Source of the DNA: Oscillatoria sp. FACHB-1406
GTDB taxonomy: Bacteria; Cyanobacteriota; Cyanobacteriia; Cyanobacteriales; Spirulinaceae
Direction: 5' to 3'
NCBI RefSeq assembly: GCF_014698145.1
Contig: NZ_JACJSM010000012.1
Location: 62,001 to 126,000 of the forward strand
Length of the DNA stretch: 64,000 nt
Shown: piece after piece, positions 9,122 through 19,357 of the stretch
Layout: each line of letters opens with the position of its first letter
How positions within the stretch are numbered: the stretch's first letter is position 1
Notes under the pieces: model-generated
Told to the model about the DNA's origin: nothing
Seen by the model: only the letters and a program-made list of their open reading frames with translations
The model's database searches: none
Program-made: the position numbers and the translations under genes

Positions 9122-10081
9122 TTAAAGAGGTGCGACCGCGCTTTGTCCGGCCGGCGACCCCAGAAAACCCAAAAATGCTTGCACTGCGGGCGATGCCGGT
9201 TGTTTGTAAGCGTAAGAAAGTTCGCGCACAAAAGGATAATTCGCAGCTTGCGGCGTTAATCCATCCACCGCCACAACGCGAACGGTTTGCTGGTTCGCGA
9301 CTTGGGCATAAGTAGCATACCCGATGCCATCGACTCCCAGCGCGCGCAGTAACGGCGTAGTTGCATCGCGCTCTAAGGTTTGGAAATTGCCGCCGCTGCC
9401 AAACTTGCCCTTATTCAAAACTAACTCCTGAAAAGCTTGATGCGTGCCACTCCCCGCCGGACGATTAATCACTTTCAGCGTTCCCGCCTTGCCCCCGACT
9501 GCTGACCAATCCGTTGTTTGCCCCGTAAAAATATTGACCACTTGCTGGCGAGTTAAACCCTGACGGAAGGGATTGTTCGCCCCGACAACGATCGCGATCG
9601 CATCTTGTACCACCGGAACCGCAACCAACCCTTGGCTTTGTTCTTGGGGAGTTAGCGATCGCGAAATCGCCGCTACATCGGCACTGCCATTAATCACCGC
9701 CGCAATTCCCGCGTCCGTTCCTCCCGCTTGCGTCGTGACTGTCGTTCCCGAAAACTGCTGCTCGAAGCGATTTTTCAAGGCTTGATTAATCTGAACCATA
9801 CTCGTCGAGCCATTGACTCGTATTGCTGTTCCCGCCGGTACTGTCGCGGGCGCGGGGAAAGCGTTCGGAGTCTGACTGTTATTGTTCGCGGGCGGCGGAT
9901 TTGCCGGTACGTTCCCAACCGGAGTATTCGGTGTGGTGGCGGCGCTTCCCGGAGAATTATTGACCGTTACGGCATCATTCGGTGCATTTTTGCGCGTAAA
10001 CCACCAAAATCCCCCGCCGACAATCCCTAACGTTAACAGCAGCGCGAGAATTAAAGGAACCGTTTCATTTTTCTGGGACAT
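9122..10081 (-). CDS. PstS-like substrate-binding protein, membrane-anchored
   Basis: A 319-residue solute-binding protein of the phosphate-binding (PstS-like) type. Residues 8-28 form one N-terminal transmembrane anchor, followed by a Pro/Asn/Ala-rich linker to about residue 80, then the binding domain starting VNGSTSM. The GSTS, AGGTDAG and RPAGSGTHQ motifs are those that line the phosphate-binding pocket. ATG at 10081 is chosen because GGAG lies seven bases upstream; in-frame ATGs at 10087 and 10099 are badly spaced from it. There is no lipobox and no ABC permease or ATPase next to it, so it may act as a sensor or partner with a distant transporter. Confidence 0.82.
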   Translation of the reverse strand: MSQKNETVPLILALLLTLGIVGGGFWWFTRKNAPNDAVTVNNSPGSAATTPNTPVGNVPANPPPANNNSQTPNAFPAPATVPAGTAIRVNGSTSMVQINQALKNRFEQQFSGTTVTTQAGGTDAGIAAVINGSADVAAISRSLTPQEQSQGLVAVPVVQDAIAIVVGANNPFRQGLTRQQVVNIFTGQTTDWSAVGGKAGTLKVINRPAGSGTHQAFQELVLNKGKFGSGGNFQTLERDATTPLLRALGVDGIGYATYAQVANQQTVRVVAVDGLTPQAANYPFVRELSYAYKQPASPAVQAFLGFLGSPAGQSAVAPL

Positions 10082-10202
10082 AGCCATTCTCCAAATCATT
10101 CATTTTGTAACAACTGCTGTCGGAGATCGAGCTACTGGTTCTAACGCAGCACTGTCCGAGACAGTTAACAATAAATCAATGGCACTGACTTAAGAAAGAA
10201 TA

Positions 10203-10341
10203 AATTACGCCTAATGTGAATTAGCGTTAGAAGCCAGAAAGATCGATCTTTCTGTTCTTTCCCCCCTCGCCCACCGATTGGGAGAGGGGCTGGGGGTGAG
10301 GGAAATCAAGGCTTTTGGATAATGCACATCAGACGTAAATT
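10203..10341. mobile_element. MITE-like element, family 1, copy A
   Basis: 139-bp element bounded by imperfect terminal inverted repeats of about 21 bp: left AATTACGCCTAATGTGAATTA (shown in two parts: AATTACGCCT and AATGTGAATTA) at 10203-10223, right 10320-10341 in inverted orientation. The interior carries AAGCCAGAAAGA and a G-rich tract GGGAGAGGGGCTGGGGG. A second copy with the same ends and interior is at 30596-30741, and an internal fragment recurs near 33942. It has no coding capacity, so it would be non-autonomous. Confidence 0.65.
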
Positions 10342-10345
10342 GCCT

Positions 10346-10373
10346 GTCGAGACGTTGCATACAACGTCTCGAC
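10346..10373. repeat. Palindrome GTCGAGACGTTG-CATA-CAACGTCTCGAC
   Basis: Perfect 12-bp arms around a 4-nt loop. The core GACGTTG-N4-CAACGTC recurs at 44140-44161 and 60458-60487. It abuts the MITE-like element to its left. No T-run follows, so it is not an obvious terminator here. Confidence 0.75.
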
Positions 10374-10667
10374 GATAATTTGGTAGGGTGGAACAGCGCC
10401 CACCCGCCTTAAATAAGTGCCATTCAACAATAAATAAATGTCGCATAAACGCGAGTTCGAGAAAAATATTCAATAGAGTTCGTCTGTTGAAAGCGTAAGG
10501 CTTTCCGCACGCGAACCGAATCGGGGTTTCCGGATTTGTCGATCGCGCGGCTCCCGATCGTTTTGGGAATTGGACGCTTAGAGTATATCGTTAAAAAAGA
10601 TTAGGAAAGTTCCTCACCGGCTCATTTGGTTCGCATCTTAGCCCCGATTTTGCTCTAAACGCTTGTT

Positions 10668-11414
10668 ATGTCAGAAGTTTCAACCCCCTCCCTCCAAGAA
10701 GAGTTGCACCCGTTAATTCGCCAACTCGCCGATGTAATTGTCACCAGTTGGCAGGAGTATTTAGATTTGTCTCCTTACGAACTGCCGGAGGGATTGGGCT
10801 ATGTGGAAGGACGTTTAGAAGGGGAACGGTTGCGAATCCAGAACCGCTGTTACCAAAGTCGAGAATTCCGGAAAATGCACCTAGAGTTGGCAAAGGTGGG
10901 GAAAACGCTGGATATCCTGCATTGCGTGATGTTTCCTCGGGAAGGCTATCCGTTGCCGATGTTTGGCTGCGATTTGGTGGGAGGGCGCGGACAAATTAGC
11001 GCCGCGATTGTTGATTTGTCGCCGACGAACTCCGATCTTGAACTATCCGACTCCTATCGCCAGCAACTCGCCGCTTTACCCCCCGCAGCGTTTTCGCAAC
11101 CGCGCGAGTTGCCGCCCTGGGGAGATATTTTTTCGGAATTCTGTCTGTTTATTCGCCCCAGCGATGAGGGGGAAGATGCACGGTTTCTCGATCGCGTCAA
11201 GCATTTTCTCGAGATTCACTGTCGCAACGCGATCGCCATGCAGCCCGTATCGGGAGAAGACCGCGATCTTTACTTAGAAGGTCAGCGCTACTACTGTACC
11301 AAACAACAGCAGAACGATAAAACGCGCCGCGTTCTCGAAAAAGCTTTCGGGAATGAGTGGGCTGAAACTTACATGACTTCGGTTTTATTCGATTTACCGC
11401 CCAGCATTGCTTGA
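10668..11414 (+). CDS. pcyA: Phycocyanobilin:ferredoxin oxidoreductase
   Basis: A 248-residue ferredoxin-dependent bilin reductase that converts biliverdin IXalpha to phycocyanobilin, the chromophore of phycobiliproteins and phytochromes. Residues equivalent to the catalytic set of Synechocystis PcyA are in place: E73 (HLELAK), H85 (DILHCVMFP) and D102 (FGCDLVGG), each offset by three. Length is typical. It is a single gene on the plus strand followed 81 bp later by the agmatinase-family gene. Confidence 0.96.
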   Translation: MSEVSTPSLQEELHPLIRQLADVIVTSWQEYLDLSPYELPEGLGYVEGRLEGERLRIQNRCYQSREFRKMHLELAKVGKTLDILHCVMFPREGYPLPMFGCDLVGGRGQISAAIVDLSPTNSDLELSDSYRQQLAALPPAAFSQPRELPPWGDIFSEFCLFIRPSDEGEDARFLDRVKHFLEIHCRNAIAMQPVSGEDRDLYLEGQRYYCTKQQQNDKTRRVLEKAFGNEWAETYMTSVLFDLPPSIA

Positions 11415-11495
11415 GACTCAGCGTACTCGGAGATGGAGAGAAATTTTAAGCTACAATTCCTGATGGTTCTTTAACACATTGCGCGATCGCCACGG

Positions 11496-12395
11496 ATGCC
11501 TACTCTTCCTTCTCTGCCCCCGTTCCTCGACTCCACCGTAGAAAGTTCCTACGAAGCCGCCCGCGTCGTCATTTTACCCATACCCTACGAAGCCACCACT
11601 ACTTACCGCAAAGGGTGCGAAAGCGGGCCAGAAGCCATTTTAGCCGCCTCGCCGCAATTGGAATATTACGATGTGGAATTGAAGCGAGAAACTTGTTTTG
11701 AGATTGGCATTCACACTTGCGAACCCGTCGCCGATACGCGCCAACAGCCCGATCTCGCCCCCGAACGCATGGTTGAAACCGTTAAGGAAACGGTGATGCG
11801 TCTGGTTGCCGATGGGAAGTTTGTTATCGCGCTTGGGGGCGAACATGGGATTTCTGTTGGTGTCGTTGCTGCCTACCAAGAATTACTCTCAGAACCGTTT
11901 ACCGTCATTCAAATCGATGCCCACGGCGATTTGCGCCACGAGTACGAAGGCTCGATCTACAATCATGCCTGCATCATGCGTCGCGTTGTCGATATGGGGT
12001 TGCCGACTTTGCCGGTAGGAATTCGGAGCATTTGTCAAGAGGAAGCAACATTAATTAACGACAAACAAATTCCCGTTCAGTGGGCGCACGAGATAGCAGA
12101 AAATCCCAACTGGATTGAAGAAGCGATCGCGCAAATCTCCACCCAGAAAGTGTTTATCACCATCGACTTAGACGGTTTAGATCCGAGCTTAATGCCGGGA
12201 GTCGGAACGCCGCAACCGGGAGGCTTGAGTTGGTACGACTTAATGCGATTTTTGCGCCGCGTCTTCGCGACTCGCGAGGTCATCGGTTGCGATATTATGG
12301 AACTCGCGCCGGTTGTCGATTCTGTCGTATCGGAGTTTACGGCGGCTAAATTGGTCTATAAACTCATTGGCTATCAACTGGCGAGCCGAGGCTAA
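11496..12395 (+). CDS. speB: Agmatinase-family ureohydrolase
   Basis: A 299-residue arginase/agmatinase-family enzyme. The binuclear Mn ligands are all visible: H117 (GGEHG), D141, H143 and D145 (DAHGDLRHEY), and D224 and D226 (DLDGLDP). Length and motifs fit agmatinase, which forms putrescine and urea from agmatine. Some cyanobacterial members of this family act on guanidine or guanidinobutyrate instead, and the substrate cannot be settled from sequence, so the symbol is provisional. Start is ATG at 11496. No riboswitch-like structure was recognised in the 81-bp leader. Confidence 0.85.
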   Translation: MPTLPSLPPFLDSTVESSYEAARVVILPIPYEATTTYRKGCESGPEAILAASPQLEYYDVELKRETCFEIGIHTCEPVADTRQQPDLAPERMVETVKETVMRLVADGKFVIALGGEHGISVGVVAAYQELLSEPFTVIQIDAHGDLRHEYEGSIYNHACIMRRVVDMGLPTLPVGIRSICQEEATLINDKQIPVQWAHEIAENPNWIEEAIAQISTQKVFITIDLDGLDPSLMPGVGTPQPGGLSWYDLMRFLRRVFATREVIGCDIMELAPVVDSVVSEFTAAKLVYKLIGYQLASRG

Positions 12396-12597
12396 ACTCG
12401 ACTTTCCCGATAGGGCGCGCTGGGACTGCATTTGCTAAAAAATTCGGACGCGATCGCAAACTCGGAAACCCTGTTCTGATTTTCCAGCGATCGGAGAAAA
12501 TAGACATAAGGGTTCGCTTTCGTCGCTCAGCACCGAACGAGAGGGAAAACCCTGCAAAATAGCGAATATTATTTCTCACCCGGGAGTCTGCAAACCT

Positions 12598-13155
12598 ATG
12601 ATTGGGGAACAAGGTCAAACATCGCTGGGCAGTCGCGCCCCTGATTTCGAGTTGCCAGGGACAGACGGACAAGTCCACCATCTAACGCCCTATCTTCAAG
12701 AATACCAGGCTGTCGGAGTCATTTTCTTGGGTAACTTATGCCCCTATGTCCGGCGTTACATCGATCGCCTCAAAGCCATCCAAACTGAATTTCAAAACCG
12801 AGGCTTCACGCTGGTCGGAATCAACGCCAACGATGGCGGACAAATGCCAGAGGAAACTCTCGAGGAAATGAAAAAATTTGCCATCGAGTACGAACTTAAC
12901 TTTCCCTACCTGCGAGATTCCAGCCAGGATGTCGCGCAGAGCTTTGGCGTGGAGCGAACGCCCGAAGTCTTTTTGCTCGCTCGCGACGGAACCATCTGCT
13001 ACTGCGGAGGCATTGACGACAGTCCCGACACCCCCGAAGCCGTGAAGCAGCCGTTTTTGCGGCAAGCGATTTCTGCCTTGCTCGAAGGGCGCGAGATTGT
13101 AACGACTATGACTGAAGCTCCGGGCTGTTCCCTCATTTGGCAAGAAAAAAGCTAG
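12598..13155 (+). CDS. Thioredoxin-fold protein (redoxin/AhpC-TSA-like)
   Basis: A 185-residue peroxiredoxin-like thioredoxin-fold protein. The strand-turn motif reads FLGNLCPYVRRY (about 42-53), with one cysteine in the position where family members, as remembered, have NHCPYV. The fold continues with GVERTPEVFLLARDG and CYCGGIDD. Other cysteines lie in the CYC motif and near the C-terminus (APGCSLIW), the latter a family signature. It is probably cytosolic. The physiological substrate of this family is not known; some members serve as thiol-dependent reductases. Confidence 0.8.
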   Translation: MIGEQGQTSLGSRAPDFELPGTDGQVHHLTPYLQEYQAVGVIFLGNLCPYVRRYIDRLKAIQTEFQNRGFTLVGINANDGGQMPEETLEEMKKFAIEYELNFPYLRDSSQDVAQSFGVERTPEVFLLARDGTICYCGGIDDSPDTPEAVKQPFLRQAISALLEGREIVTTMTEAPGCSLIWQEKS

Positions 13156-13279
13156 CCGCCCTCTAACAACAGCAAAGGCGAAATAACATCCCAAAAACCT
13201 GCTATCTTAGACTAGGCGCGGTCGCCAAGATTGCCACCGTTCGCCTCTAGAATCCCTGTCTTTCTTTGAGGCGAGAGTC

Positions 13280-14571
<1,292 letters not shown>

Positions 14572-14599
14572 AAAAATTAACGATCTTGTTTCAAACATT

Positions 14600-14660
14600 C
14601 CACCAATCGAGGGAAGAATAAGATCGGGGAACAATCCCGATCCCTTCCTCCAATTGGTGG
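14600..14660. repeat. Two-tier hairpin downstream of frr
   Basis: Outer arms CCACCAAT (14600-14607) and ATTGGTGG (14653-14660), extended inward by GAGGGAAG pairing with CTTCCTC. An inner hairpin is GATCGGG (14622-14628) with CCCGATC (14636-14642). No T-run follows immediately. It may be a terminator-like or RNA-processing structure for the pyrH-frr transcript. Confidence 0.55.
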
Positions 14661-14801
14661 TAGTGTTCCCTGTTTTCACGGGGCGGCGCTTGAGGTTACC
14701 TCGAAAATGGGAGCGGGACACGTTGATGTAATTTATTCGATGGCCTTAAATCGCCGCTCGACAGACCCAATTCCTTAATAGAAAAACGACTATAACGTAT
14801 C

Positions 14802-15929
14802 ATGGTTGACTGTATCATTGTCGGTTCGGGTCCCGCAGGTAGCGCTGCGGCCTATCATCTCGCCAAACGCGGACATTCAGTATTAGTTCTAGAAAAAGAA
14901 TCCCTACCGCGTTACAAAGCCTGCGCGGGCGGCGTTTCTCCCGCCGTTGCCGACTGGTTTGACTTCGACTTCTCCCCCGTCATCAACGCCAAAGTCAGTC
15001 AGGTCAACTATACCTGGCAAATGGGCGATCCGATGGCAGTCGAACTCACCACCCAACCGATGTGGATGGTTCAGCGCGATACATTCGATAACTTCTTGCT
15101 CGAGAAAGCCAAAGCAGCCGGCGCGCAAGTTCAAGATAGTACCGCCGTTACTGCCCTTAAGTTTAACAACGGCGCGTGGCAGGTCACGACCAACAACGGC
15201 AACTTTGAAGGGCGATATTTAATTGCCGCTGACGGTGCAACCGGCCCTTGTGCCAAGCTTCTCGGCTTCAAAGAAATCAAACCTTACACGGCTGGGGTGT
15301 TAGAAATCGATAGCCCCCCCAAACAAAGCGATACGGCAAAATTTGACTTCGGAACGCTTAAAAATGGCTTTATTTGGGCATTTCCGAAAGGCGATCGCAT
15401 CTCCATCGCCGCCGGAGTTGTTGGCAGTCACAAAGCCAACGCCGACGAATTAGAAAAGCAACTGAAAACCTACGCCAGCGAACTCGGATTCAATCTCGCT
15501 AATAGCCAGTATCGCCAACAGCCAATGATTCTCTGGTCGGAAAATCGCACCCTCCACGCCCAGAATGCGCTGCTAGCAGGAGATGCGGCTGGAGTTGCCG
15601 ATCCCCTCCTCGCCGAAGGGATTCGTCCGGCTATGTTTACCGGCGTAAAAGCTGCTGAAGCCATTAGCAAAGCATTAGGAGGCGATGGTAGCGCCTTAGC
15701 GAACTACACTAAAACCATCGCTGAGGGATGGGGTAACGATATGGTTTGGGCGCAACGTTTAGCGGGCTTATTCTTTAAATTCCCCAAAATTGCTTATAAA
15801 GTCGGAGTTAAACGCCCTGCTGCCGCTGAAGTGATGAGTAAAATTCTCTGCGGTGAAATGCGCTATGGCGAGATTGCCGATAAAGCGACGAAAGTTTTAA
15901 AACGCAGTTTCCTCCCCGGACAAGGTTAA
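14802..15929 (+). CDS. Geranylgeranyl-reductase-family FAD oxidoreductase
   Basis: A 375-residue flavoprotein of the geranylgeranyl reductase family. The N-terminal FAD-binding motif is GSGPAG (8-13), followed by the acidic end of strand 2 (LVLEKE). C-terminal FAD contact LLAGDAAGVADPLLAEGI is intact. It is shorter than ChlP (about 405 residues) and has a different N-terminus, so it is probably a paralogue acting on another isoprenoid or lipid rather than the chlorophyll-phytol reductase. It follows pyrH-frr on the same strand, after a 230-bp gap with a strong hairpin, and may have its own promoter. Confidence 0.82.
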   Translation: MVDCIIVGSGPAGSAAAYHLAKRGHSVLVLEKESLPRYKACAGGVSPAVADWFDFDFSPVINAKVSQVNYTWQMGDPMAVELTTQPMWMVQRDTFDNFLLEKAKAAGAQVQDSTAVTALKFNNGAWQVTTNNGNFEGRYLIAADGATGPCAKLLGFKEIKPYTAGVLEIDSPPKQSDTAKFDFGTLKNGFIWAFPKGDRISIAAGVVGSHKANADELEKQLKTYASELGFNLANSQYRQQPMILWSENRTLHAQNALLAGDAAGVADPLLAEGIRPAMFTGVKAAEAISKALGGDGSALANYTKTIAEGWGNDMVWAQRLAGLFFKFPKIAYKVGVKRPAAAEVMSKILCGEMRYGEIADKATKVLKRSFLPGQG

Positions 15930-15981
15930 GAAGTAGAGAACGATTCTCCTCCGCCCGTTGAGATTAAATCGAGTTGAAAAT

Positions 15982-16007
15982 GCAGCCTGGGGTTTAACTC
16001 AGGCTGC
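15982..16007 (+). terminator. Hairpin after the flavoprotein gene
   Basis: GCAGCCTG (15982-15989) and CAGGCTGC (16000-16007) form an 8-bp GC-rich stem with a 10-nt loop, 52 bp after the stop codon. Only a short TTG follows, so termination would be weak or factor-assisted. Confidence 0.45.
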
Positions 16008-16067
16008 TTGTGCGTATAGAGGGAAATTAGTTAAAAAACACTCCAGACGCGCGCAAGGCATAAAATT

Positions 16068-16532
16068 TTACCGATCGAAAAGATTTTTAACCGAATCCAC
16101 TAAATTATCCGCAGCTTTCTCTGCCTTGTCAGCCGCTTTTCCCGCACGGCGATCGACTTCATTAATATCGCGATCGACTTTATTTTTGAGGCGACCGATA
16201 TCGTACTGCGCCCGTCCTTGAAGTTCTTTTCCCGCACCTTCAACTTTATTAGAAAAGCGATCGCTCGCTTTACGCTGTACGGTTCCCACATCTTGCTTCG
16301 CTTTTCCGGCTGCTTTATCGCCCGCGCCCGCGCCGAAGATTTCACCAACCTTATTAGCAATACCACTTTCAGCCAAAGTTAGAGAAGGATTTAAGTTTGA
16401 AGCACTGGCTGGAGGGGTAGTATTATAACCGAGACCGACCCAACCCAACGTTAGAGTTAATAGAGCTAGACAAACTGAAAAGACTTTTTGAGTATAACGA
16501 GTCGCACCCTTGACAATTTTAGCAATTTTCAT
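16068..16532 (-). CDS. Exported Ala/Lys-rich protein, unknown function
   Basis: A 154-residue protein starting MKIAKIVKGATRYTQ. Residues about 17-35 are a hydrophobic signal segment ending near PPASASN, a plausible signal peptidase site. The mature part is highly charged and helical, with repeated AGKAKQDVG, KVEGAGKELQGRAQ and RRAGKAADKAEKAADN units resembling CsbD or LEA-like stress proteins. ATG at 16532 is preferred over one at 16568. It is divergent from the CsbD gene at 16850. The signal peptide suggests a periplasmic or lumenal location. Confidence 0.65.
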   Translation of the reverse strand: MKIAKIVKGATRYTQKVFSVCLALLTLTLGWVGLGYNTTPPASASNLNPSLTLAESGIANKVGEIFGAGAGDKAAGKAKQDVGTVQRKASDRFSNKVEGAGKELQGRAQYDIGRLKNKVDRDINEVDRRAGKAADKAEKAADNLVDSVKNLFDR

Positions 16533-16849
16533 GACGACTTTTGCTCCTGAGAATTTTTTTAATATCAACCTTATTGAGTCAGAAAATTGCTTTTCCTTCT
16601 TCTTTCATGCGATAGAAACAGAGTAGAATGACTCACCGTTCGCGACTCTTCCGAAGGATAGATAGTAAGAGCGACTTTGCCTGCTTATAAACTCAAATCG
16701 CCGAGCGTGCAAGGCTTTTTGGATTTCCATCTTTCGACAGACGAGCGGGGAAAGCCCTTTTGGTAGATTAAAGGAGTGCCAAACAAATCGGCAACTTAAT
16801 ATGACGAACTTGGCAAAATTTAATTAATTGTATTACGAGGGTAAAGATC
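16533..16849. other. Divergent promoter region
   Basis: 317 bp between the exported Ala/Lys-rich gene (minus) and the CsbD gene (plus). It should hold both promoters. A GAGGG ribosome binding site lies just before the CsbD start. Nothing else recognisable was seen. Confidence 0.5.
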
Positions 16850-17032
16850 ATGAGTCTTGAAGATAGAGCTAAGGCAACTGCTAAAAATATCGAAGGTAAA
16901 GTTCAAGAAGTTGTCGGCGAAGTAACCGGCGATCCTCAAGATAAAGCAGAAGGTAAAGCAAAACAAGCTGAAGCTCAAACCCGCCATGCGGTTGAAGATG
17001 CAAAAGACAGCGTTAAGAAAGCAATTGACTAA
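16850..17032 (+). CDS. CsbD-family small stress protein
   Basis: A 60-residue hydrophilic protein of the CsbD family (general stress proteins induced by sigma factors in other bacteria). It has the family core KNIEGKVQEVVGEVTGDPQDKAEGKAKQAEAQ. Start is ATG at 16850 preceded by GAGGG. A strong Rho-independent terminator follows at 17123. It is probably soluble and monocistronic; the biochemical function of CsbD proteins is not known. Confidence 0.9.
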   Translation: MSLEDRAKATAKNIEGKVQEVVGEVTGDPQDKAEGKAKQAEAQTRHAVEDAKDSVKKAID

Positions 17033-17122
17033 TTAATTTTTGGTCTGATGCACGCGTGCCTACAGGAACCCTAAAAACTTTTAGGCCGTAGAAAGTTACT
17101 AGAAGATGTAGAAAGATGTGTA

Positions 17123-17148
17123 GCTGCGATTGGAATCGCAGCTTTTTT
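17123..17148 (+). terminator. Rho-independent terminator of the CsbD gene
   Basis: GCTGCGAT-TGGA-ATCGCAGC (17123-17142) forms a perfect 8-bp stem with a tetraloop, directly followed by TTTTTT. A canonical intrinsic terminator on the plus strand. Confidence 0.9.
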
Positions 17149-17237
17149 GTGTTGAGCGCTAATGCAAGCACCCCTAAAAATCTTAAAACTTGAAACCCGT
17201 CCTACTAACTCACTTCAAGGCGGGCTTACCAGGAGAT

Positions 17238-18515
17238 TTAACGATCGCTCTCAGGAACCGGACAGTATTTGTGTAAGATCGCTAAAATTTTATCGTCTTC
17301 GAGCGGTTTTGCCATAAAATCGGTTGCCCCGACCAGTTTGGCACGAATCCGGTCAATCGGCCCGTCGTTCCCGGTCAGGATGACGATCGGAATATTATGG
17401 AAGCGAGAGACTCGACGAATTTGACAGCAAACTTCGTAGCCGTTGGCGATGGGCATCGCTAAGTCGAGAAAGATAAAATCGGGTTTGTACTGGAGCAGTG
17501 TAGGCAGAGCGGAAATGGGATCGGGGATCGCGAGAAATTGATAGTTCGTGGTGCTGAGAATGGCTTCGATGCGAGCGAGAACGGTAGGACTGTCGTCAAT
17601 ACCAATCACGAGGGGGCGTTTGACAGCAGCCGTAGTGCGACGTGCGGGAATCGAGCGGCGTGGAGTTTCTGGGGGGCGCTCGAGAAAACGCGGTTGCGGG
17701 AAATCTTTGAGTGGAATCAGCTTGATGAGGTTCTGGCTGATGTAGGGAACGAGGGCGCGAGTGACGGTTAATAGGTCTTTTCTGGCGGCTAGAGCGAGAT
17801 CGCGAAGCGTGCGTTTGCCATCCAGAGCAGCAACTAATTTGCGATAGACGCTAGAATCTAGGTTAGGGTGCAGCGTCATCAAGTTGCTGGAGAGTGGGGC
17901 TAAATCGGGACAGCAACGAGTCAAACCAGCAGCGACCCAGCTTTGCCAATCTTGCTCGGCGCGATCGAGAGCAGTTTCTAAATTAGAAGCAAATTTATGA
18001 AGAAGCATCCCGGTATTAGAAGGACGCACGCCCGGAACGGCGCTAATGACGAAAGGCAGGGTATTATCTTCTTTGGGGAGAGCGTCTTGCTGGGGGCGAT
18101 CGAGTTGGGCTGAGGTATGGGCGACGGAAGTTAACGCGATCGCGCGTAAAATATCGAACAATACTTCGTCGATTATCCCCTGCCAAATCGCCTTTAACTG
18201 TTCGGCTTGGGGACTTTTACGCAGCCCTAACAATCCTAAAGCATGGTAATCCCAACACTCGGGAACCTCGTTGGAGCGCAGGGAGAATGCCTGCGGGTTG
18301 AGAGTAGGGCAGTAGCGTTTTAAGTGACGCTGCCAGCGACGGACAGGATGCAAGCCCCCTGCTGCCCAAACCAAACGTCCTAAATGAAGGTACAAGCGCC
18401 AGTGCGCGCGGCTCGAGACTTTAATGTCCAGTCTGCCCGTGAATTTATCTTGACTGTAAGCAGAAAGTCGAGCGGCAAAGCTATTGGGGATGGGTTGGGC
18501 GATTAAGGGAGTCAT
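17238..18515 (-). CDS. PatA/PixG-like response regulator
   Basis: A 425-residue protein with an N-terminal PatA-type (DUF4388-like) region and a C-terminal receiver domain (from about 298). Receiver features are intact: the acidic pair in GIDDSP, phospho-acceptor Asp in FLDLAMP, Thr in LTGND and Lys in AKPLED. Cyanobacterial proteins of this layout take part in phototaxis (PixG, TaxP1) and heterocyst patterning (PatA). There is no pil/che operon beside it, but the next three genes are a pseudo-receiver, a receiver and a histidine kinase, so it may belong to the same signalling group although on the opposite strand. Confidence 0.83.
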   Translation of the reverse strand: MTPLIAQPIPNSFAARLSAYSQDKFTGRLDIKVSSRAHWRLYLHLGRLVWAAGGLHPVRRWQRHLKRYCPTLNPQAFSLRSNEVPECWDYHALGLLGLRKSPQAEQLKAIWQGIIDEVLFDILRAIALTSVAHTSAQLDRPQQDALPKEDNTLPFVISAVPGVRPSNTGMLLHKFASNLETALDRAEQDWQSWVAAGLTRCCPDLAPLSSNLMTLHPNLDSSVYRKLVAALDGKRTLRDLALAARKDLLTVTRALVPYISQNLIKLIPLKDFPQPRFLERPPETPRRSIPARRTTAAVKRPLVIGIDDSPTVLARIEAILSTTNYQFLAIPDPISALPTLLQYKPDFIFLDLAMPIANGYEVCCQIRRVSRFHNIPIVILTGNDGPIDRIRAKLVGATDFMAKPLEDDKILAILHKYCPVPESDR

Positions 18516-18834
18516 AATTTAGGCTCGGCCAACTTGCGCGCGTTCAAAAATTTAAGGGCTGCGGGGCAAGAATACTGTTTTTGTTCCTTGCGTAAGCATG
18601 AGTTTACAAGACAATCGTGAAAAATTAGTGAATGCACGGGGTTGGCTCGATAGGGATGTCTAGCAATCGAGTTTATTTTCGTTGAAGTGTAGATGAGTGG
18701 AGAGAGTGAAGAAACCGTCAAGTCTCAGAAATACTTAAGTAAATTAACGCAAGCTTCAAAAAACATACTGAGTCTTCACAGATTTTTCATACGAGTTGGT
18801 TAATCTCGATGTACCGATCGGGCTGAGTTTAACG
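18516..18834. other. Divergent region between PatA-like and pseudo-receiver genes
   Basis: About 319 bp separating two divergent signalling genes. No RNA gene, repeat or clear promoter hexamers were recognised. Confidence 0.45.
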
Positions 18835-19323
18835 ATGCTGCAAACCATAATAAATTCCGTAGATTATCCGCTAGTTAGCTTTCCTCCCGCGAGTGCGGTT
18901 ACATTGTCTCCGATGAGCGATTGCGCCTTTAACTCTCGACACCTGTCATCTCGAACACTTTTGTTGATCGATCCTGAAGACGACCTGCGCGAGGTGATCC
19001 AAACCGGCTTAGAATTAACGACGAACTGGAAAATTGTGACCGCTCATTCCCACGCACTCGGCGCAAATCTTGCTGCGATCGAGCAACCTAACGTTATTCT
19101 TCTGAATGTGGAACGAGTCGATCTCGAAGATTCAGCCTTACTCGCCCAGCTTAAAGCTAATCCCTCCACCCAAAACATTCCGGTCATTCTCATGGCAGAC
19201 CGGGTTAGGCTTTCCGACTGGTGGCGATTGACCCAACTCGGAATTGCGGGCGCAATCTCTAAACCCTTTGATTGCGTCAACTTAGGGAAGCAAATAGCTG
19301 TATTGTTAAAGTGGACGAGTTAA
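18835..19323 (+). CDS. Pseudo-receiver domain protein
   Basis: A 162-residue protein whose residues from about 39 form a response-regulator receiver fold. It aligns by eye with the next gene (LREVIQTGLELTTNWKIVTA versus IREVAQLSLEISNDWEVLTA). The phospho-acceptor Asp is replaced by N91 (VILLNVER), the active-site Thr is replaced (LMADR) and only the Lys of SKPFD remains, so it should not be phosphorylated normally. Start is uncertain: ATG 18835 is used, but ATG 18913 (MSDC) or a TTG at 18796 are possible. It is probably a diverged duplicate of its neighbour, 34 bp away. Confidence 0.72.
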   Translation: MLQTIINSVDYPLVSFPPASAVTLSPMSDCAFNSRHLSSRTLLLIDPEDDLREVIQTGLELTTNWKIVTAHSHALGANLAAIEQPNVILLNVERVDLEDSALLAQLKANPSTQNIPVILMADRVRLSDWWRLTQLGIAGAISKPFDCVNLGKQIAVLLKWTS

Positions 19324-19357
19324 AATGCTGAAGCAATTAGAATCAAACGGTTAGACA

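Larger units (their letters stand above)
10082..10667. other. Gene-free repeat-rich region before pcyA
   Basis: 586 bp with no credible gene. It holds a MITE-like element (10203-10341), directly followed by a palindrome (10346-10373), and a fragment resembling the GTAGGGTGG...CCCACC repeat (10383-10405). The last 200 bp should contain the pcyA promoter. Confidence 0.7.

Noticed and set aside
10203-10341. Insertion sequence with transposase
   Set aside because: The element has inverted ends but no reading frame long enough for a transposase, so it is called MITE-like only.
11415-11495. Guanidine-type riboswitch ahead of the agmatinase-family gene
   Set aside because: The leader is only 81 bp and no guanidine riboswitch motif could be identified.
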